DNA of 64,000 nucleotides. Origin: Aquisphaera giovannonii (GTDB lineage: Bacteria > Planctomycetota > Planctomycetia > Isosphaerales > Isosphaeraceae). Below, piece after piece: positions 39,566 through 48,924 of this stretch. A program made the translations under genes and the position numbers. Under the pieces are notes generated by a model. It was not told where the DNA came from and searched no databases. It saw only the letters and a program-made list of their open reading frames with translations. Each line of letters begins with the position of its first letter. Positions within the stretch are counted from its first letter, which is position 1. The stretch covers positions 5,332,001-5,396,000 of the forward strand of contig NZ_CP042997.1 of NCBI RefSeq assembly GCF_008087625.1, read 5' to 3'.

Positions 39566-42500
39566 TCATCTCGGCATCCAGACGCGGACGAGCGAGAGCA
39601 GCTTCTCGACGTCCAGCGGCTTGGCCATGTAGTCGTTGGCGCCGGCGGCGAGGCAGCGCTCCTGGTCGTCCCGCATCGCCTTGGCGGTCAGCATGAGGAT
39701 CGGCAGCCGCTTCCACTCCGGCCGCTTGCGGATCTCGGCGGTGGCGGCCAGGCCGTCCATCTCCGGCATCATGACGTCCATCAGCACCAGGTCGATCGCC
39801 GGCGCCCCGGCCGACCGCGTCGCCTCCAGCGCGGCGAGGGCCTCGCGGCCGTTCCTCGCGATCTGGACGACGGCGCCGCGGGGCTCCAGGATGCTCGTCA
39901 GGGCGAAGACGTTGCGGACGTCGTCCTCCACGATCAGCACCCGGCGGCCCTCGAGCATGGCGTCCCGGCTCCTCGCCCTCTCGAGCATCCTCTGCTGCTC
40001 GGCCGGCAGCTCCGAGACGACCTGGTGGAGGAAGAGCGTCACCTCGTCGAGCAGCCGCTCCGGCGACTTCGCCCCCTTGATGATGATCGACTTGGAGTAC
40101 TTCCGCAGGCGCTGCTCCTCCTCGGGGGCGAGCTCACGCCCGGTGTAGACGATCACCGGCGGGAACGAGTACGCGTCCTCGCGGCTGAGCGTCTCCAGCA
40201 GCGAGTAGCCGGAGGCGTCCGGCAGGGAGAGGTCCAGCACCATGCAGTCGAAGGTGGACCCCCTCAGCAGGGACAGGCACTCGGCCGCGGTCCCGGCGCC
40301 GACGGTCTGCACGTCGTGCGAGCCGAGCAGCTTGCCCAGGGTGTCCCGCTGCACCGGGTCGTCCTCCACCAGGAGCACGCGCCGCATCCGCTGCGCCAGC
40401 CGGGATTCGAGCTGCCGGAGGGCCGCGGCCAGCTCCTCGCGCTTGACCGGCTTGAGCATGTAGCCGACTGCGCCCAGCTCCAGCGCGACGCGGGAATAGT
40501 CGCCGGCGGAGACGACGTGGACGGGGATGTGGCGGGTCCTCGCGTCGTGCTTGAGGCGGTCCAGGACCGAGAGCCCGGAGTGGTCCGGGAGGCCGACGTC
40601 GAGGACGACGGCGCTGGGGAGGTACTGCACGGCCATCGCCTGCCCCTGCTCGGCGGTCGAGGCGACCAGGCACTGGAAGTCGAGCTCGCGGGCGAGGTCG
40701 CGGAGGATGCGGGCGAACGGCTCGTCGTCCTCGACGACCAGGAGCGTGCGCCGGTCGCCGGTGAGGTGCTCGCGGTCGTCCGGGACCTGCGGGGCCGGCC
40801 TCGCCGCGGCCGCGCCGTCGGCCGGCCGCCGGGCGGGGGCGGAAGCGGCCCGCGTCCCACCGTTAGCCGAGGCGAGGGCGGGCGGGGGCGGGCCCGCGAC
40901 GTGGGCCGGGGTCGCGGCGCCGGCCGGCCGGCGGGGCTCGGCGCCGCGGTAGGCCGCGGGGAGGACCACGGTGAACGTGCTCCCCTTGCCCGGCTCGCTC
41001 TCCAGGCGGATCTCGCCGCCGAGCAGCCGCGCCAGCTCGCGGGAGATCGATAGCCCCAGGCCGGTCCCGCCGTACTTCCGGTTGGTCGTCCCGTCCGCCT
41101 GGCGGAAGGCCTCGAAGATCACCTGCCTCTGGTTCTCGGCGATGCCGATGCCCGTGTCGGTCACGGCGAACTCGACCTGCCCGTCCTCCCGCGGGCCGGC
41201 CTCCAGCCGGACCTCGCCGGATTCCGTGAACTTCACGGCGTTGGACAGCAGGTTCTTGAGCACCTGCTCGATCCGCTGGCGGTCGGTCTCGATGACCTCC
41301 GGGCAGCCCGGCCGGGCCTCGAAGCGGGCCGCCAGGCCCTTCTCCCGGGCGACCGGCTCGAAGGCCCTCGCCAGGCCGTCCAGCACCTCGGCGACGCGGA
41401 CCGGCTCGGGGTGGACCTCCATGTGGCCGGACTCGATCTTCGACAGGTCGAGGATGTCGTTGATCAGGGTCAGCAGGTCGTTGCCCGCCGACCGGATCGT
41501 CTCCGCGTACTCCACCTGCTCGGCCGTCAGGTTGCCCTGGGGGTTGTCGGCCAGGAGCTTCGCCAGGATCAGCGAGGAGTTCAGCGGCGTCCTCAGCTCG
41601 TGCGACATGTTGGCCAGGAAGTCGGACTTGTAGCGGCTGGCCCGGGCGAGCTCGCGGGCCTGGGCCTGGAAGGCGTCCTTCGACCGCTGGAGGTCGTCGC
41701 GCTGGATGCCCAGGATCTCGGCCTGCTGCTGGAGGCGGCTGTTGGATTGCTCGAGCTCCACCTGCTGCTGCTCGAGTTTCGCCTGCGACTCCTTCAGGGC
41801 GCGGCCCTGCTCCTCCAGCTCCTCGTTGGAGACCCGCAGCTCCTCCTGCTGGGCCTGGAGCTCCTCGGACTGCCGCTGCGTCTCGTCCAGCAGGTCCTGG
41901 AGGTGCGTCCGGTAGTTGGCCGACTGCACGGCGGTGCCCAGCGCCCGGGAGACCCGGTCCAGGAGCTCCAGCGCCGACGCGTCCGGGGGGTGGAGGAAGC
42001 CGACCTCGAGCACGCCCTTGACCGCGGCGTCGGAGACCGCCGGGGCGATCACCAGGTGCCGCGGCCGGCCGCGGCCCAGCGCCGAGCCGAACGTCAGGTA
42101 TCCGTCGGGGACCTCGCGGACCAGGATCGTGCGGCGGTCCGCGGCGGCCTGCCCGAGCAGCCCCTCGCCCGCCGCGAAGGCCGCCGGCACGTCCGCCTCG
42201 CCGGGCACCCCGTAGGTCGCGACCCGGCGGAAGTGCCCGCCGGCGGCGCCGGCGAAGAACGCCCCCGCCTGGGCGTCCAGGTAGCGGGCCAGGAACCCCA
42301 GCACGCTCGCCCCGAGCTCCTCGATCCGCTGGTCGCCCGCCAGCGCCCCGTTGACCCCGATCTGGCCGGCCTGGAGCCACTCCTGCCGCTGCTGCTCCCT
42401 CACCTGGCGGGCGACCAGGACGCCGACGAAGGCCGAGAGGGCCATGCCCAGCAGCCCGGTCAGGACGCCGCTGGCGACCGCCACCGCGTAGGCGGACTCC

Positions 42501-43051
42501 ATCTCCGCGAGCCGCTGCTTGCGCCTGGCCCGCTCCTCGTCCTGCATCGCCCCGACCTGCGTCCGGATGGCGTCCATGGCGTCCTTGCCCCGGTCCGTCA
42601 TCACGAGCTTCCGGGCCTCCTCGAGGCCCCGGCTTCGCCTCACCTCGATCGTCTCGGCCAGCTCGCCCAGCTTGAGCCCGACCTGCTCCCGGATGGATTT
42701 CAGCCGCGCGAGCTGCTCGGGGCTGTCGGCGACCATGGCCTCCACCTCGCCCAGCCGCTGGTCGATCAGCGCGCGGGCCGGGCCGTACGGCTCGAGGTAG
42801 CGGTCCTCGCCGGTCAGGACGTAGCCGCGCTGCGCCGTCTCGGCGTCCTTCACGAGCGAGAGGACCACCTCGAGCCGCGACAGGATCTCGTGCGTCGCCA
42901 CGACCTTCCGGGCGTCCCGGCTCAGCGTGCGCGTGTTCCAGTACGCGGCCGCCCCCATGGCGGCGAACGAGAGGACCACCGCGAGCAGCCCCAGCAGCAG
43001 CCCGCCGCCGACCTGCCGCCCGGCGGAGTCGCGTCGAATCGATCCCGGCAT
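39566..43051 (-). CDS. Membrane hybrid kinase: CHASE3-GAF-HisKA-HATPase with three receivers
   Basis: 1161 aa. TM1 is at about 18-38 ([20 protein letters not shown]). A periplasmic CHASE3-like domain follows ([20 protein letters not shown]). TM2 is near 195-215 ([16 protein letters not shown]), then a GAF region (about 250-390) and a long coiled coil ([20 protein letters not shown]). HisKA is [20 protein letters not shown], with ATPase boxes [15 protein letters not shown] and [20 protein letters not shown]. Three receivers end it ([51 protein letters not shown]). I chose the ATG at 43051, with GGAGGTGGG upstream, over 43084. First gene of the operon with cheR, cheB and the second kinase. Confidence 0.9.
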   Translation of the reverse strand: MPGSIRRDSAGRQVGGGLLLGLLAVVLSFAAMGAAAYWNTRTLSRDARKVVATHEILSRLEVVLSLVKDAETAQRGYVLTGEDRYLEPYGPARALIDQRLGEVEAMVADSPEQLARLKSIREQVGLKLGELAETIEVRRSRGLEEARKLVMTDRGKDAMDAIRTQVGAMQDEERARRKQRLAEMESAYAVAVASGVLTGLLGMALSAFVGVLVARQVREQQRQEWLQAGQIGVNGALAGDQRIEELGASVLGFLARYLDAQAGAFFAGAAGGHFRRVATYGVPGEADVPAAFAAGEGLLGQAAADRRTILVREVPDGYLTFGSALGRGRPRHLVIAPAVSDAAVKGVLEVGFLHPPDASALELLDRVSRALGTAVQSANYRTHLQDLLDETQRQSEELQAQQEELRVSNEELEEQGRALKESQAKLEQQQVELEQSNSRLQQQAEILGIQRDDLQRSKDAFQAQARELARASRYKSDFLANMSHELRTPLNSSLILAKLLADNPQGNLTAEQVEYAETIRSAGNDLLTLINDILDLSKIESGHMEVHPEPVRVAEVLDGLARAFEPVAREKGLAARFEARPGCPEVIETDRQRIEQVLKNLLSNAVKFTESGEVRLEAGPREDGQVEFAVTDTGIGIAENQRQVIFEAFRQADGTTNRKYGGTGLGLSISRELARLLGGEIRLESEPGKGSTFTVVLPAAYRGAEPRRPAGAATPAHVAGPPPPALASANGGTRAASAPARRPADGAAAARPAPQVPDDREHLTGDRRTLLVVEDDEPFARILRDLARELDFQCLVASTAEQGQAMAVQYLPSAVVLDVGLPDHSGLSVLDRLKHDARTRHIPVHVVSAGDYSRVALELGAVGYMLKPVKREELAAALRQLESRLAQRMRRVLLVEDDPVQRDTLGKLLGSHDVQTVGAGTAAECLSLLRGSTFDCMVLDLSLPDASGYSLLETLSREDAYSFPPVIVYTGRELAPEEEQRLRKYSKSIIIKGAKSPERLLDEVTLFLHQVVSELPAEQQRMLERARSRDAMLEGRRVLIVEDDVRNVFALTSILEPRGAVVQIARNGREALAALEATRSAGAPAIDLVLMDVMMPEMDGLAATAEIRKRPEWKRLPILMLTAKAMRDDQERCLAAGANDYMAKPLDVEKLLSLVRVWMPR

Positions 43052-43250
43052 CCCACCTCCGACGGAGCGCAAGGCCCGGCGCATGCGGGGCCCCTGCGCC
43101 CGCCTCGCCGAGGTAGCATTCTACGGAATGGCGGGGCCGGAGGAACATACCCGCGGGGCCCTCGCCGTCGGCTTGCGGCCCGCCGCGCCCGGCCGTATGC
43201 TCGTCCCGGGCCCGCCCGGAATGGCTCGGGGGGACCGGGAGCAGACGACG

Positions 43251-43652
43251 ATGGGAATCGACCGACGCGCGATGCTGACGACCGGGGCCGCCCTGGCGGG
43301 GGCCTCCATCCTGGGGGGCGAGGCGATGGCCGACGGCGCGGGCCGCCCCGAGCTGCCCGAGGGGGCGGTGGTCCTCACCGCCAAGGTCAAGGCCAAGGCC
43401 GACGAGGTCGAGGCCGTGAAGGAGGCCCTGCTCTCGCTCGTCGGGCCCACCCGGAAGGAGGAGGGCTGCCTCTGCTACAACCTCCACCAGTCCAAGTCCG
43501 ACCCGACCGAGTTCGTCTTCTACGAGCAGTGGGCCAGCCAGGCCGCGCTCGACGCCCACGGCAAGGCCCCGCACATGAAGGCCCTGGGCGCGAAGCTCAA
43601 GGACCGGACCGACAAGGGCGGCGGCGTGGCCTTCTACAAGCTCCTGGGCTGA
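43251..43652 (+). CDS. Tat-exported antibiotic biosynthesis monooxygenase-like protein
   Basis: 133 aa. A twin-arginine-like signal (MGIDRRAMLTTGAALAGASI) is followed by an ABM domain: VVLTAKVKAKADEVEAVKEA, then KEEGCLCYNLHQSKSDPTEF and FYEQWASQAALDAHG. These small dimeric proteins act as monooxygenases or haem-degrading enzymes, or have no known activity; the substrate is not evident. The export signal is unusual for the fold but seen in planctomycetes. Another ATG lies at 43221. Divergent from the large kinase operon. Confidence 0.82.
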   Translation: MGIDRRAMLTTGAALAGASILGGEAMADGAGRPELPEGAVVLTAKVKAKADEVEAVKEALLSLVGPTRKEEGCLCYNLHQSKSDPTEFVFYEQWASQAALDAHGKAPHMKALGAKLKDRTDKGGGVAFYKLLG

Positions 43653-43865
43653 GGGCCCGGGGAGCCCCGGCCCGCGTGCATCTCGGGCCGGGGCGAGTCT
43701 CCCCCGGTCCGAGGACAGAGGGCCGGCCCCGTGGGAGCCGGCTCCGTCCGGCGCCCGGGTGAGCCAAGGCACGCGAGCATGTCCCGCGGGGGACCGGGTG
43801 AAAGCGGACTGCCTTCCTGATGCGTATGGGCGGCCTCGGCCGCGGGCGCGGGTCGCCCCGGCGGG

Positions 43866-45602
43866 TCACGTCTTCGACGGGGACGCCGCGGGGCGGCCGT
43901 CCGGCATGACGGGGAGGCGGCCGCCCGCGTCGATGTCCCGCCACCACCGGGCGGCATGCCCCTGGCCCCAGTCGCCGGCGCAGCCGCACTCGCCCAGGGC
44001 CCGTTCCAGGCCCTCGGCGTCGGCGAAGCGCCCCTCCGGGTCCTTGGCCAGGCATCGCAGCACGACGCGTTCCAGGTCCCCGGGGACGTCGGCGCGGACC
44101 TGGGACGGCGGCACCACCGGGTCGCGGGCGTGCGCGATCAGCACCGCGAGCCCGTCGTCCCCCTCGAACGGGGGCCGGCCGGTCAGCAGGTAGTAGGCCA
44201 CCGCCCCCAGGGCATAGAGGTCGCTCCGCCCGTCCACCAGGCGGCCGTCGTTCGTCGCCTGCTCCGGCGCCATGAACAGCGGCGTCCCGAGCACCTGGCC
44301 CTCCCGGGTCAGCCCCGGCGCGAGCGGACCCGCCCGCCGCAGGACCAGGCCGAAGTCGAGCAGCTTGGCCTGGTCCTCGATGCCCAGGGCCCCCGCGACG
44401 ATGACGTTCGACGGCTTGATGTCGCGGTGGATCAGCCCCGCGGCGTGGGCCACGCTCAGGGCCCGGCAGACCTGGCGCAGGAGGTGGACCGCCCGCCCCG
44501 GCGGCAGGGGGCCGTGCCGCTCGACGAGCTGCCTCAGGTGCGGGCCCGGCAGGTATTCCATGACGTAGTAGCAGTCCCCGTCCTCGGCCCGTCCGTAGTC
44601 GTAGACCTCGATGACGTTCGGGTGCGTCAGCGCCGCGGTGATCTGGACCTCGCGCTCGAACCGGGCCAGGGCCCCCGGGTCGGCCACGGCCTCGGGGCGG
44701 ATGAGCTTGACGGCGCAGGGGCGCTTCAGGAGCCGGTGCTCCGCCAGGCAGACCTCGCCCATCCCGCCGGCGCCGATCCGCCGCCGGAGGCGATACGGGC
44801 CCAGCCGCCGGGCGTCGCTGGCCTCCCGGCGCAGCCGATGGAACGCCCCGGCCTGGTAGGTGGACGCGACGGCCAGGATCAGCAGGAACAGCGCGTCGAA
44901 GCTGAGGTGGGCGACGGGCGTGGTCCACCGCGACAGCCCCTCCGCCGCCCTCGCGTGCCCCAGGCAGAGGGCCAGCAGGGTCGCGAACGGCATCTGCGCG
45001 AGCGGGACGACCGTCGGCGCCGCGAGGAGTCGGCGTTTCGGGGTCGCCATGCCGAACGTGACGATCAGGACGGCCGCGTGCAGCACGAAGTTCTTCATGA
45101 CGAGCTGCACCGACGTCACGTCGCCCCGGAGCGAGTACCGGAGCATCGCGCGGTAATAGATCACCGACAGCACTCCGGCGATCAGCCCGAGCATGCCGAT
45201 CTCCAGGGCCCGGAGCCGGGCCGTCGTGCGGGGCCGTCGGGACGAGAGCAGGATGACGGCCGCCCCGAGCGCGACGACGGCCAGGGCGTTGGCCGCGGAG
45301 GCCGCCTCGTCGGTCTCCCTGCGGACCACGAGCCGCCAGCCGGGGAGGAGCCCGAAGACGGCGAGGTAGAGGATCGCCAGGGCCCGCAGCCGCGTCCGCA
45401 GCAGCGGGTCGAGCTCGGCCGCCGAAGAGGCCCCGCGGCCTTCGGCGGCGGCTGGCCTCGGCGTGAGCCCGTCGGGCGCCTCGGGCGATCCGGGCGCGGG
45501 GAAGTCGACCGTCTCGGCGAGGCCCCCGGGGCCCCGGGGATCGGGGGCGGGCCTCACGGCCGTCGCCCCCATACCCCGGCAGGGGGGCTCGCGCCGCCTC
45601 AT
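43866..45602 (-). CDS. Ser/Thr kinase with N-terminal multi-pass membrane region
   Basis: 578 aa. The N-terminal half has about six hydrophobic helices (e.g. ALAILYLAVFGLLPGW, ALAVVALGAAVILL, LEIGMLGLIAGVLSVIYYR, ALFLLILAVASTYQAG), and the kinase domain is C-terminal (about 265-530). Kinase motifs: glycine loop RIGAGGMGEVCLAE, Lys in CAVKLIRPE, HRDIKPSNVIV, DFGLVLRR, APEQAT. This is the reverse of the usual order in bacterial kinases, where the kinase comes first. A sensor in the membrane region is possible. Start choice between 45602 and 45572 is uncertain. Confidence 0.85.
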   Translation of the reverse strand: MRRREPPCRGMGATAVRPAPDPRGPGGLAETVDFPAPGSPEAPDGLTPRPAAAEGRGASSAAELDPLLRTRLRALAILYLAVFGLLPGWRLVVRRETDEAASAANALAVVALGAAVILLSSRRPRTTARLRALEIGMLGLIAGVLSVIYYRAMLRYSLRGDVTSVQLVMKNFVLHAAVLIVTFGMATPKRRLLAAPTVVPLAQMPFATLLALCLGHARAAEGLSRWTTPVAHLSFDALFLLILAVASTYQAGAFHRLRREASDARRLGPYRLRRRIGAGGMGEVCLAEHRLLKRPCAVKLIRPEAVADPGALARFEREVQITAALTHPNVIEVYDYGRAEDGDCYYVMEYLPGPHLRQLVERHGPLPPGRAVHLLRQVCRALSVAHAAGLIHRDIKPSNVIVAGALGIEDQAKLLDFGLVLRRAGPLAPGLTREGQVLGTPLFMAPEQATNDGRLVDGRSDLYALGAVAYYLLTGRPPFEGDDGLAVLIAHARDPVVPPSQVRADVPGDLERVVLRCLAKDPEGRFADAEGLERALGECGCAGDWGQGHAARWWRDIDAGGRLPVMPDGRPAASPSKT

Positions 45603-45806
45603 GAGCCGGCACCTCACGGCCGCACCATCCTCGCCGGGGAGATGGCCGGCTTGCGCCCGCAATTCCCCCTCGCCGCCGGGGTCGCGCCGGGGCGAGCACG
45701 CCCGGCGGCAACATCCCGGCGAGTAGGTCCTCGATCGGTCTCCAACAAGTCGACGTACCCCTTGCCTCGGGGCGGGCCGGCGACCCGGGCCCGCGCCGAC
45801 ACCCGG

Positions 45807-46244
45807 TCAGTCCTCCTTCGCCGCCCGCTCCGGGACCGTGACCTTCTCGACGTCGCGGGGGTGCAGGACCACCGCGAGGAGGCGCGTCCTCGCCTTCGCG
45901 CTCGGGTTCCTCGTCACCCGGTGGACGCACCCCGACGGCTCGTAGAACGTGTCGCCGGCCTTGTAGTTCGTGACGGGGTCGTCGCCGAGGGCGTGCTCGT
46001 ACTCGCCCTCCAGGACGTACCCGAACACCGGCCCGGCGTGGCGGTGCGGGGCGACCCGCCCGCCCGGCTCGATGACCACCTCCTGCACCGAGGCTGCGGC
46101 GTCCTTGCCGTCCAGCTTCTCCACGATGTCCCGCCGGGAGAGGGGGATCACCCTGGCCCCGGCCTTCTCGTCGTGCCGGGCCGCCGCGATCCCGCCGGCC
46201 CCGATGACGCAGATCATCGCCAATGCGCCGAATGCCCGATTCAT
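45807..46244 (-). CDS. Secreted cupin-domain protein
   Basis: 145 aa. A signal peptide (AFGALAMICVIGAGGIAA) is followed by a cupin: VIEPGGRVAPHRHAGPVFGY with metal-binding His residues, and DTFYEPSGCVHRVTRN. Exported cupins of this size are common in planctomycetes and proteobacteria, with no fixed substrate. GGGAGG precedes the ATG. It follows the oxidoreductase gene on the same strand after 66 bases. Confidence 0.82.
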   Translation of the reverse strand: MNRAFGALAMICVIGAGGIAAARHDEKAGARVIPLSRRDIVEKLDGKDAAASVQEVVIEPGGRVAPHRHAGPVFGYVLEGEYEHALGDDPVTNYKAGDTFYEPSGCVHRVTRNPSAKARTRLLAVVLHPRDVEKVTVPERAAKED

Positions 46245-46310
46245 GGCCGCCTCCCTCGAAGTTGGAAATGAGCACCTGGATCGATCAGCTTCAAAGCATG
46301 CCCGAATGCC

Positions 46311-47258
46311 TCAGGGCCTCGCCTCGGGCTCCTGGACCTGGAGGACGATCTTCCCCCGGACGTGCCCGGCCAGCCCCCGCTCGAACGCCTCGCGTGCCCG
46401 GGCCAGCGGCAGGACCGCCTCCAGGACCGGCCGGACCTCGCCGGCGTCGATCAGCCGGGCGATCTCGACGAGCTGGGCCCGGCTCGGCTCGACGATGAAG
46501 AAGACCCCGCGGGCCCCGGCGTCCCGGGCCGCCTCGGGGGGGACCGGGGCGGCGACGGAGACGAGCGTGCCGCCCCGCCGGAGGACGCGCCAGGATCGTT
46601 CCAGCGTGTCGCCGCCGACGGTATCCAGCACGACGTCCACGTCGCGGAGCACCTCCTCGAACCGGGTCGTCCGGTAGTCGATCGCCGCCTCGGCGCCCAG
46701 CTCGCGCAGGAAGTCGTGGTGCCGTGCCGACGCCGTCGCGGCGACCTGGGCCCCCCGCCGGCGGGCGAGCTGGACGGCGAACGCGCCGACGCCCCCGGCC
46801 GCACCGTGGATGAGGATCCGCTGCCCGGCTCCCAGGCCGGCGTGGTCGAACAGCGCCTGCCAGGCGGTGAGCGCCGAGAGGGGGACCGCGGCGGCGTGGG
46901 CGTGGTCGAGGGCCCGTGGTTTGGGGGCCAGGTCCGCGGCCTTCACGGCGACGTACTCCGCGGCGCTCCCGTCCCGCGGGAATGCGATGAGGCCATAGAC
47001 GGCCTCGCCGGGGGAGAGGTCCGAAACGCCGGGGCCGAGCGTCTCCACCACGCCGGAGACGTCGTGGCCCGGGATGGTGGGCAGCCGCTCGCGCCCGTCG
47101 GGCGTCCGGTAGGTCTCCGTCCAGGTCAGCTCCGTCGGCGTGATGCCGGCGGCATGCACGCGGAGGAGCGCCTCGCCCGCCGCCGGGGCGGGGCGCGGCG
47201 CGTCCTCATACACGATCTGTTCCGGGCCTCCGCGGGCGTGCAAACGGATCGCCTTCAC
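46311..47258 (-). CDS. Medium-chain NADP-dependent oxidoreductase (quinone reductase-like)
   Basis: 315 aa. An MDR-family protein without the structural zinc loop: VHAAGITPTELTWTETYRT, GHDVSGVVETLGPGVSDLSP, and the dinucleotide motif ILIHGAAGGVGAFAVQLARR. This fits quinone or alkenal reductases; the exact substrate is unknown. The second GTG at 47258 is preferred over 47264 because AAGGAG lies five bases ahead of it. The 263-base gap upstream shows no gene. Confidence 0.88.
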   Translation of the reverse strand: MKAIRLHARGGPEQIVYEDAPRPAPAAGEALLRVHAAGITPTELTWTETYRTPDGRERLPTIPGHDVSGVVETLGPGVSDLSPGEAVYGLIAFPRDGSAAEYVAVKAADLAPKPRALDHAHAAAVPLSALTAWQALFDHAGLGAGQRILIHGAAGGVGAFAVQLARRRGAQVAATASARHHDFLRELGAEAAIDYRTTRFEEVLRDVDVVLDTVGGDTLERSWRVLRRGGTLVSVAAPVPPEAARDAGARGVFFIVEPSRAQLVEIARLIDAGEVRPVLEAVLPLARAREAFERGLAGHVRGKIVLQVQEPEARP

Positions 47259-47521
47259 GACCACTCCTTTCCGGGCCTCTCGGCCACGTCATGGGCCTCG
47301 AAGTCGTCGAGGCCTCCACCCGTATGATCCGAATCGGGGTCCTCTCCCGCCGCATCAAGGGACCGCGGCCGCGGACGGCCGCTTCTTCTGGAGGTAGACC
47401 GGGTCACGAGCCGCTGCGGCCCACTCACCCCGTTGGGGAGGACACCGGCGGGCGCATGCGCAACTCGTCGGAGAAGCCTCGCAGATCCACGGCCGGAGGC
47501 CAGGGGCAGGCCCGTGGCCGT

Positions 47522-48502
47522 TCATGAGGACTCCTTGTTGTGGTGCTTGGCCAGCCCGCTGTAGACGAACTGGGTGAAGTGGGAACGATTGAAGGATCCC
47601 TTTCCCCATCGGGGGTTGAGGTTGGCGAGCGGCCGGGCGGCGATCGCCTCCTCGAGGGTCTTGCCGGCGTGCACCAGCGGCTCGATCCTGTCGCGGGCCT
47701 CGGCCAGCATGCTGCGGAAGGCCTGCAGGTCGTCGCGCGTGGCCAAGGCGCCGTGGCCCGGGATGATCCTGGTCCTGGCGTCGGCGATCCCGAGGAGCGC
47801 GTCGGACGCCGCGATCATCCCGCCGATCCAGCCGCCGGAGGAGCTGTCGATGTTCGGGTAGGCCCATGTGAAGAACACGTCGCCGGTCTGCAGGACGTTG
47901 GCCTTGCGGTAGTGGATGAAGAGATCGCCATCGGTGTGCGCGGAAGGGGCGTGGACCACGTGGATCTCCTCGCCGTTGAGGTAGAACGTGGCGGAGTCGC
48001 GCAGGGTCACGACCGGGAGGGCGGCGGCCGGTGGTGGCGGGAACCTCATCTGGAGGTCGACGACATATTGCTCGGAGCTGAGCCGCGTCCGGGTATTCTC
48101 GTGGGCGACGATCTTCGCCCCCGCCTCCGCCAGCGCGGCGTTGCCGCCGGAGTGGTCGAAATGCCAGTGGGTGGTGATCACGGTGATCGGCCCCGCGCCC
48201 AGATTCCGGACGACCCGGATCAGGTCGGCGGATCGGGAGGGGAGGAAGGCGTCGACCATGAGCAGGCCGTCGTGACCGGCCAGCCCGGTGATGTTCCCTC
48301 CCGGCCCGGTGATCAGCGACAGGCCCGGCGCCAGGCTGGAGACCTGGATCGGGAGCTTCTCAAACCTCGGGTAGATCTTGCGGTACGCCGCGGGGAGCGG
48401 GATGTCCTCATCCTGGGCCTGCTGCGCAGCCCGCGCCACGCCGCCCAGGACCGAGGTCGCCGCCAGGCCGGCCATCGTCTTCAATGCGTCTCGCCGTTTC
48501 AT
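47522..48502 (-). CDS. Tat-exported metallo-beta-lactamase-fold hydrolase
   Basis: 326 aa. N-terminal twin-arginine signal (KRRDALKTMAGLAATSVLG). The zinc motif is TTHWHFDHSGG; later His residues are in HAPSAHTDGDLFIHY and IIPGHGALATRDDL, as in the cyclase/hydrolase-like MBL families. Extracytoplasmic hydrolase of unknown substrate. It lies 84 bases downstream of the small gene ending the oxidase cluster, on the same strand. Confidence 0.88.
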   Translation of the reverse strand: MKRRDALKTMAGLAATSVLGGVARAAQQAQDEDIPLPAAYRKIYPRFEKLPIQVSSLAPGLSLITGPGGNITGLAGHDGLLMVDAFLPSRSADLIRVVRNLGAGPITVITTHWHFDHSGGNAALAEAGAKIVAHENTRTRLSSEQYVVDLQMRFPPPPAAALPVVTLRDSATFYLNGEEIHVVHAPSAHTDGDLFIHYRKANVLQTGDVFFTWAYPNIDSSSGGWIGGMIAASDALLGIADARTRIIPGHGALATRDDLQAFRSMLAEARDRIEPLVHAGKTLEEAIAARPLANLNPRWGKGSFNRSHFTQFVYSGLAKHHNKESS

Positions 48503-48586
48503 GGGTGTCGCTCGCTTTCAAACTTGAGGTCGGCCACGTCCCCTCCACGGGCACGCGGCCTTCAAAAATCCAAGGGCGCTGGACTC

Positions 48587-48919
48587 TCAAGGGATTCGGA
48601 ACGCCGACGTCGTCTCGGAGGGGCGATCGTCGTGCAGATTCGCGGGCCATTGCGGCGTCACGTCGGGGCGGCGGTCCTCCGCTCGGAGGGACGCCCGCAC
48701 CCCCGAGGGTCCCCGCGAGGCCTCCGGCCCAGGCTCCCCCGGCCCTGGGCCACGGGCCGATCGGTCTCCAGCAGGATCGCTCCGGGGCGGCCGGTCCCAG
48801 GCGAGCGGTTGCCACCTGGGTGCCTCGATCCAGGGGCGACATCGGGGGAAGGCGAGCCAGACGACGACGAATCCGCCCACGAGCACCGTCACGGCGGCGA
48901 CGATCACGTTGATGGTCAC
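48587..48919 (-). CDS. Small single-span protein after the cbb3-type oxidase (CcoQ/CcoS-like position)
   Basis: 110 aa. One N-terminal membrane helix (VIVAAVTVLVGGFVVVWLAF) is followed by a Pro/Arg-rich tail. It starts with GTG at 48919, 5 bases after the oxidase stop, with a perfect AAGGAG site that lies inside the oxidase gene's last codons. Position and single helix suggest an assembly or stability subunit like CcoQ or CcoS, but sequence similarity is not shown. Confidence 0.6.
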   Translation of the reverse strand: MTINVIVAAVTVLVGGFVVVWLAFPRCRPWIEAPRWQPLAWDRPPRSDPAGDRSARGPGPGEPGPEASRGPSGVRASLRAEDRRPDVTPQWPANLHDDRPSETTSAFRIP

Positions 48920-48924
48920 GCATC

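Noticed and set aside
47259-47521. Short gene between the oxidoreductase and MBL genes
   Set aside because: Open frames are short, Arg-rich and without start signals.
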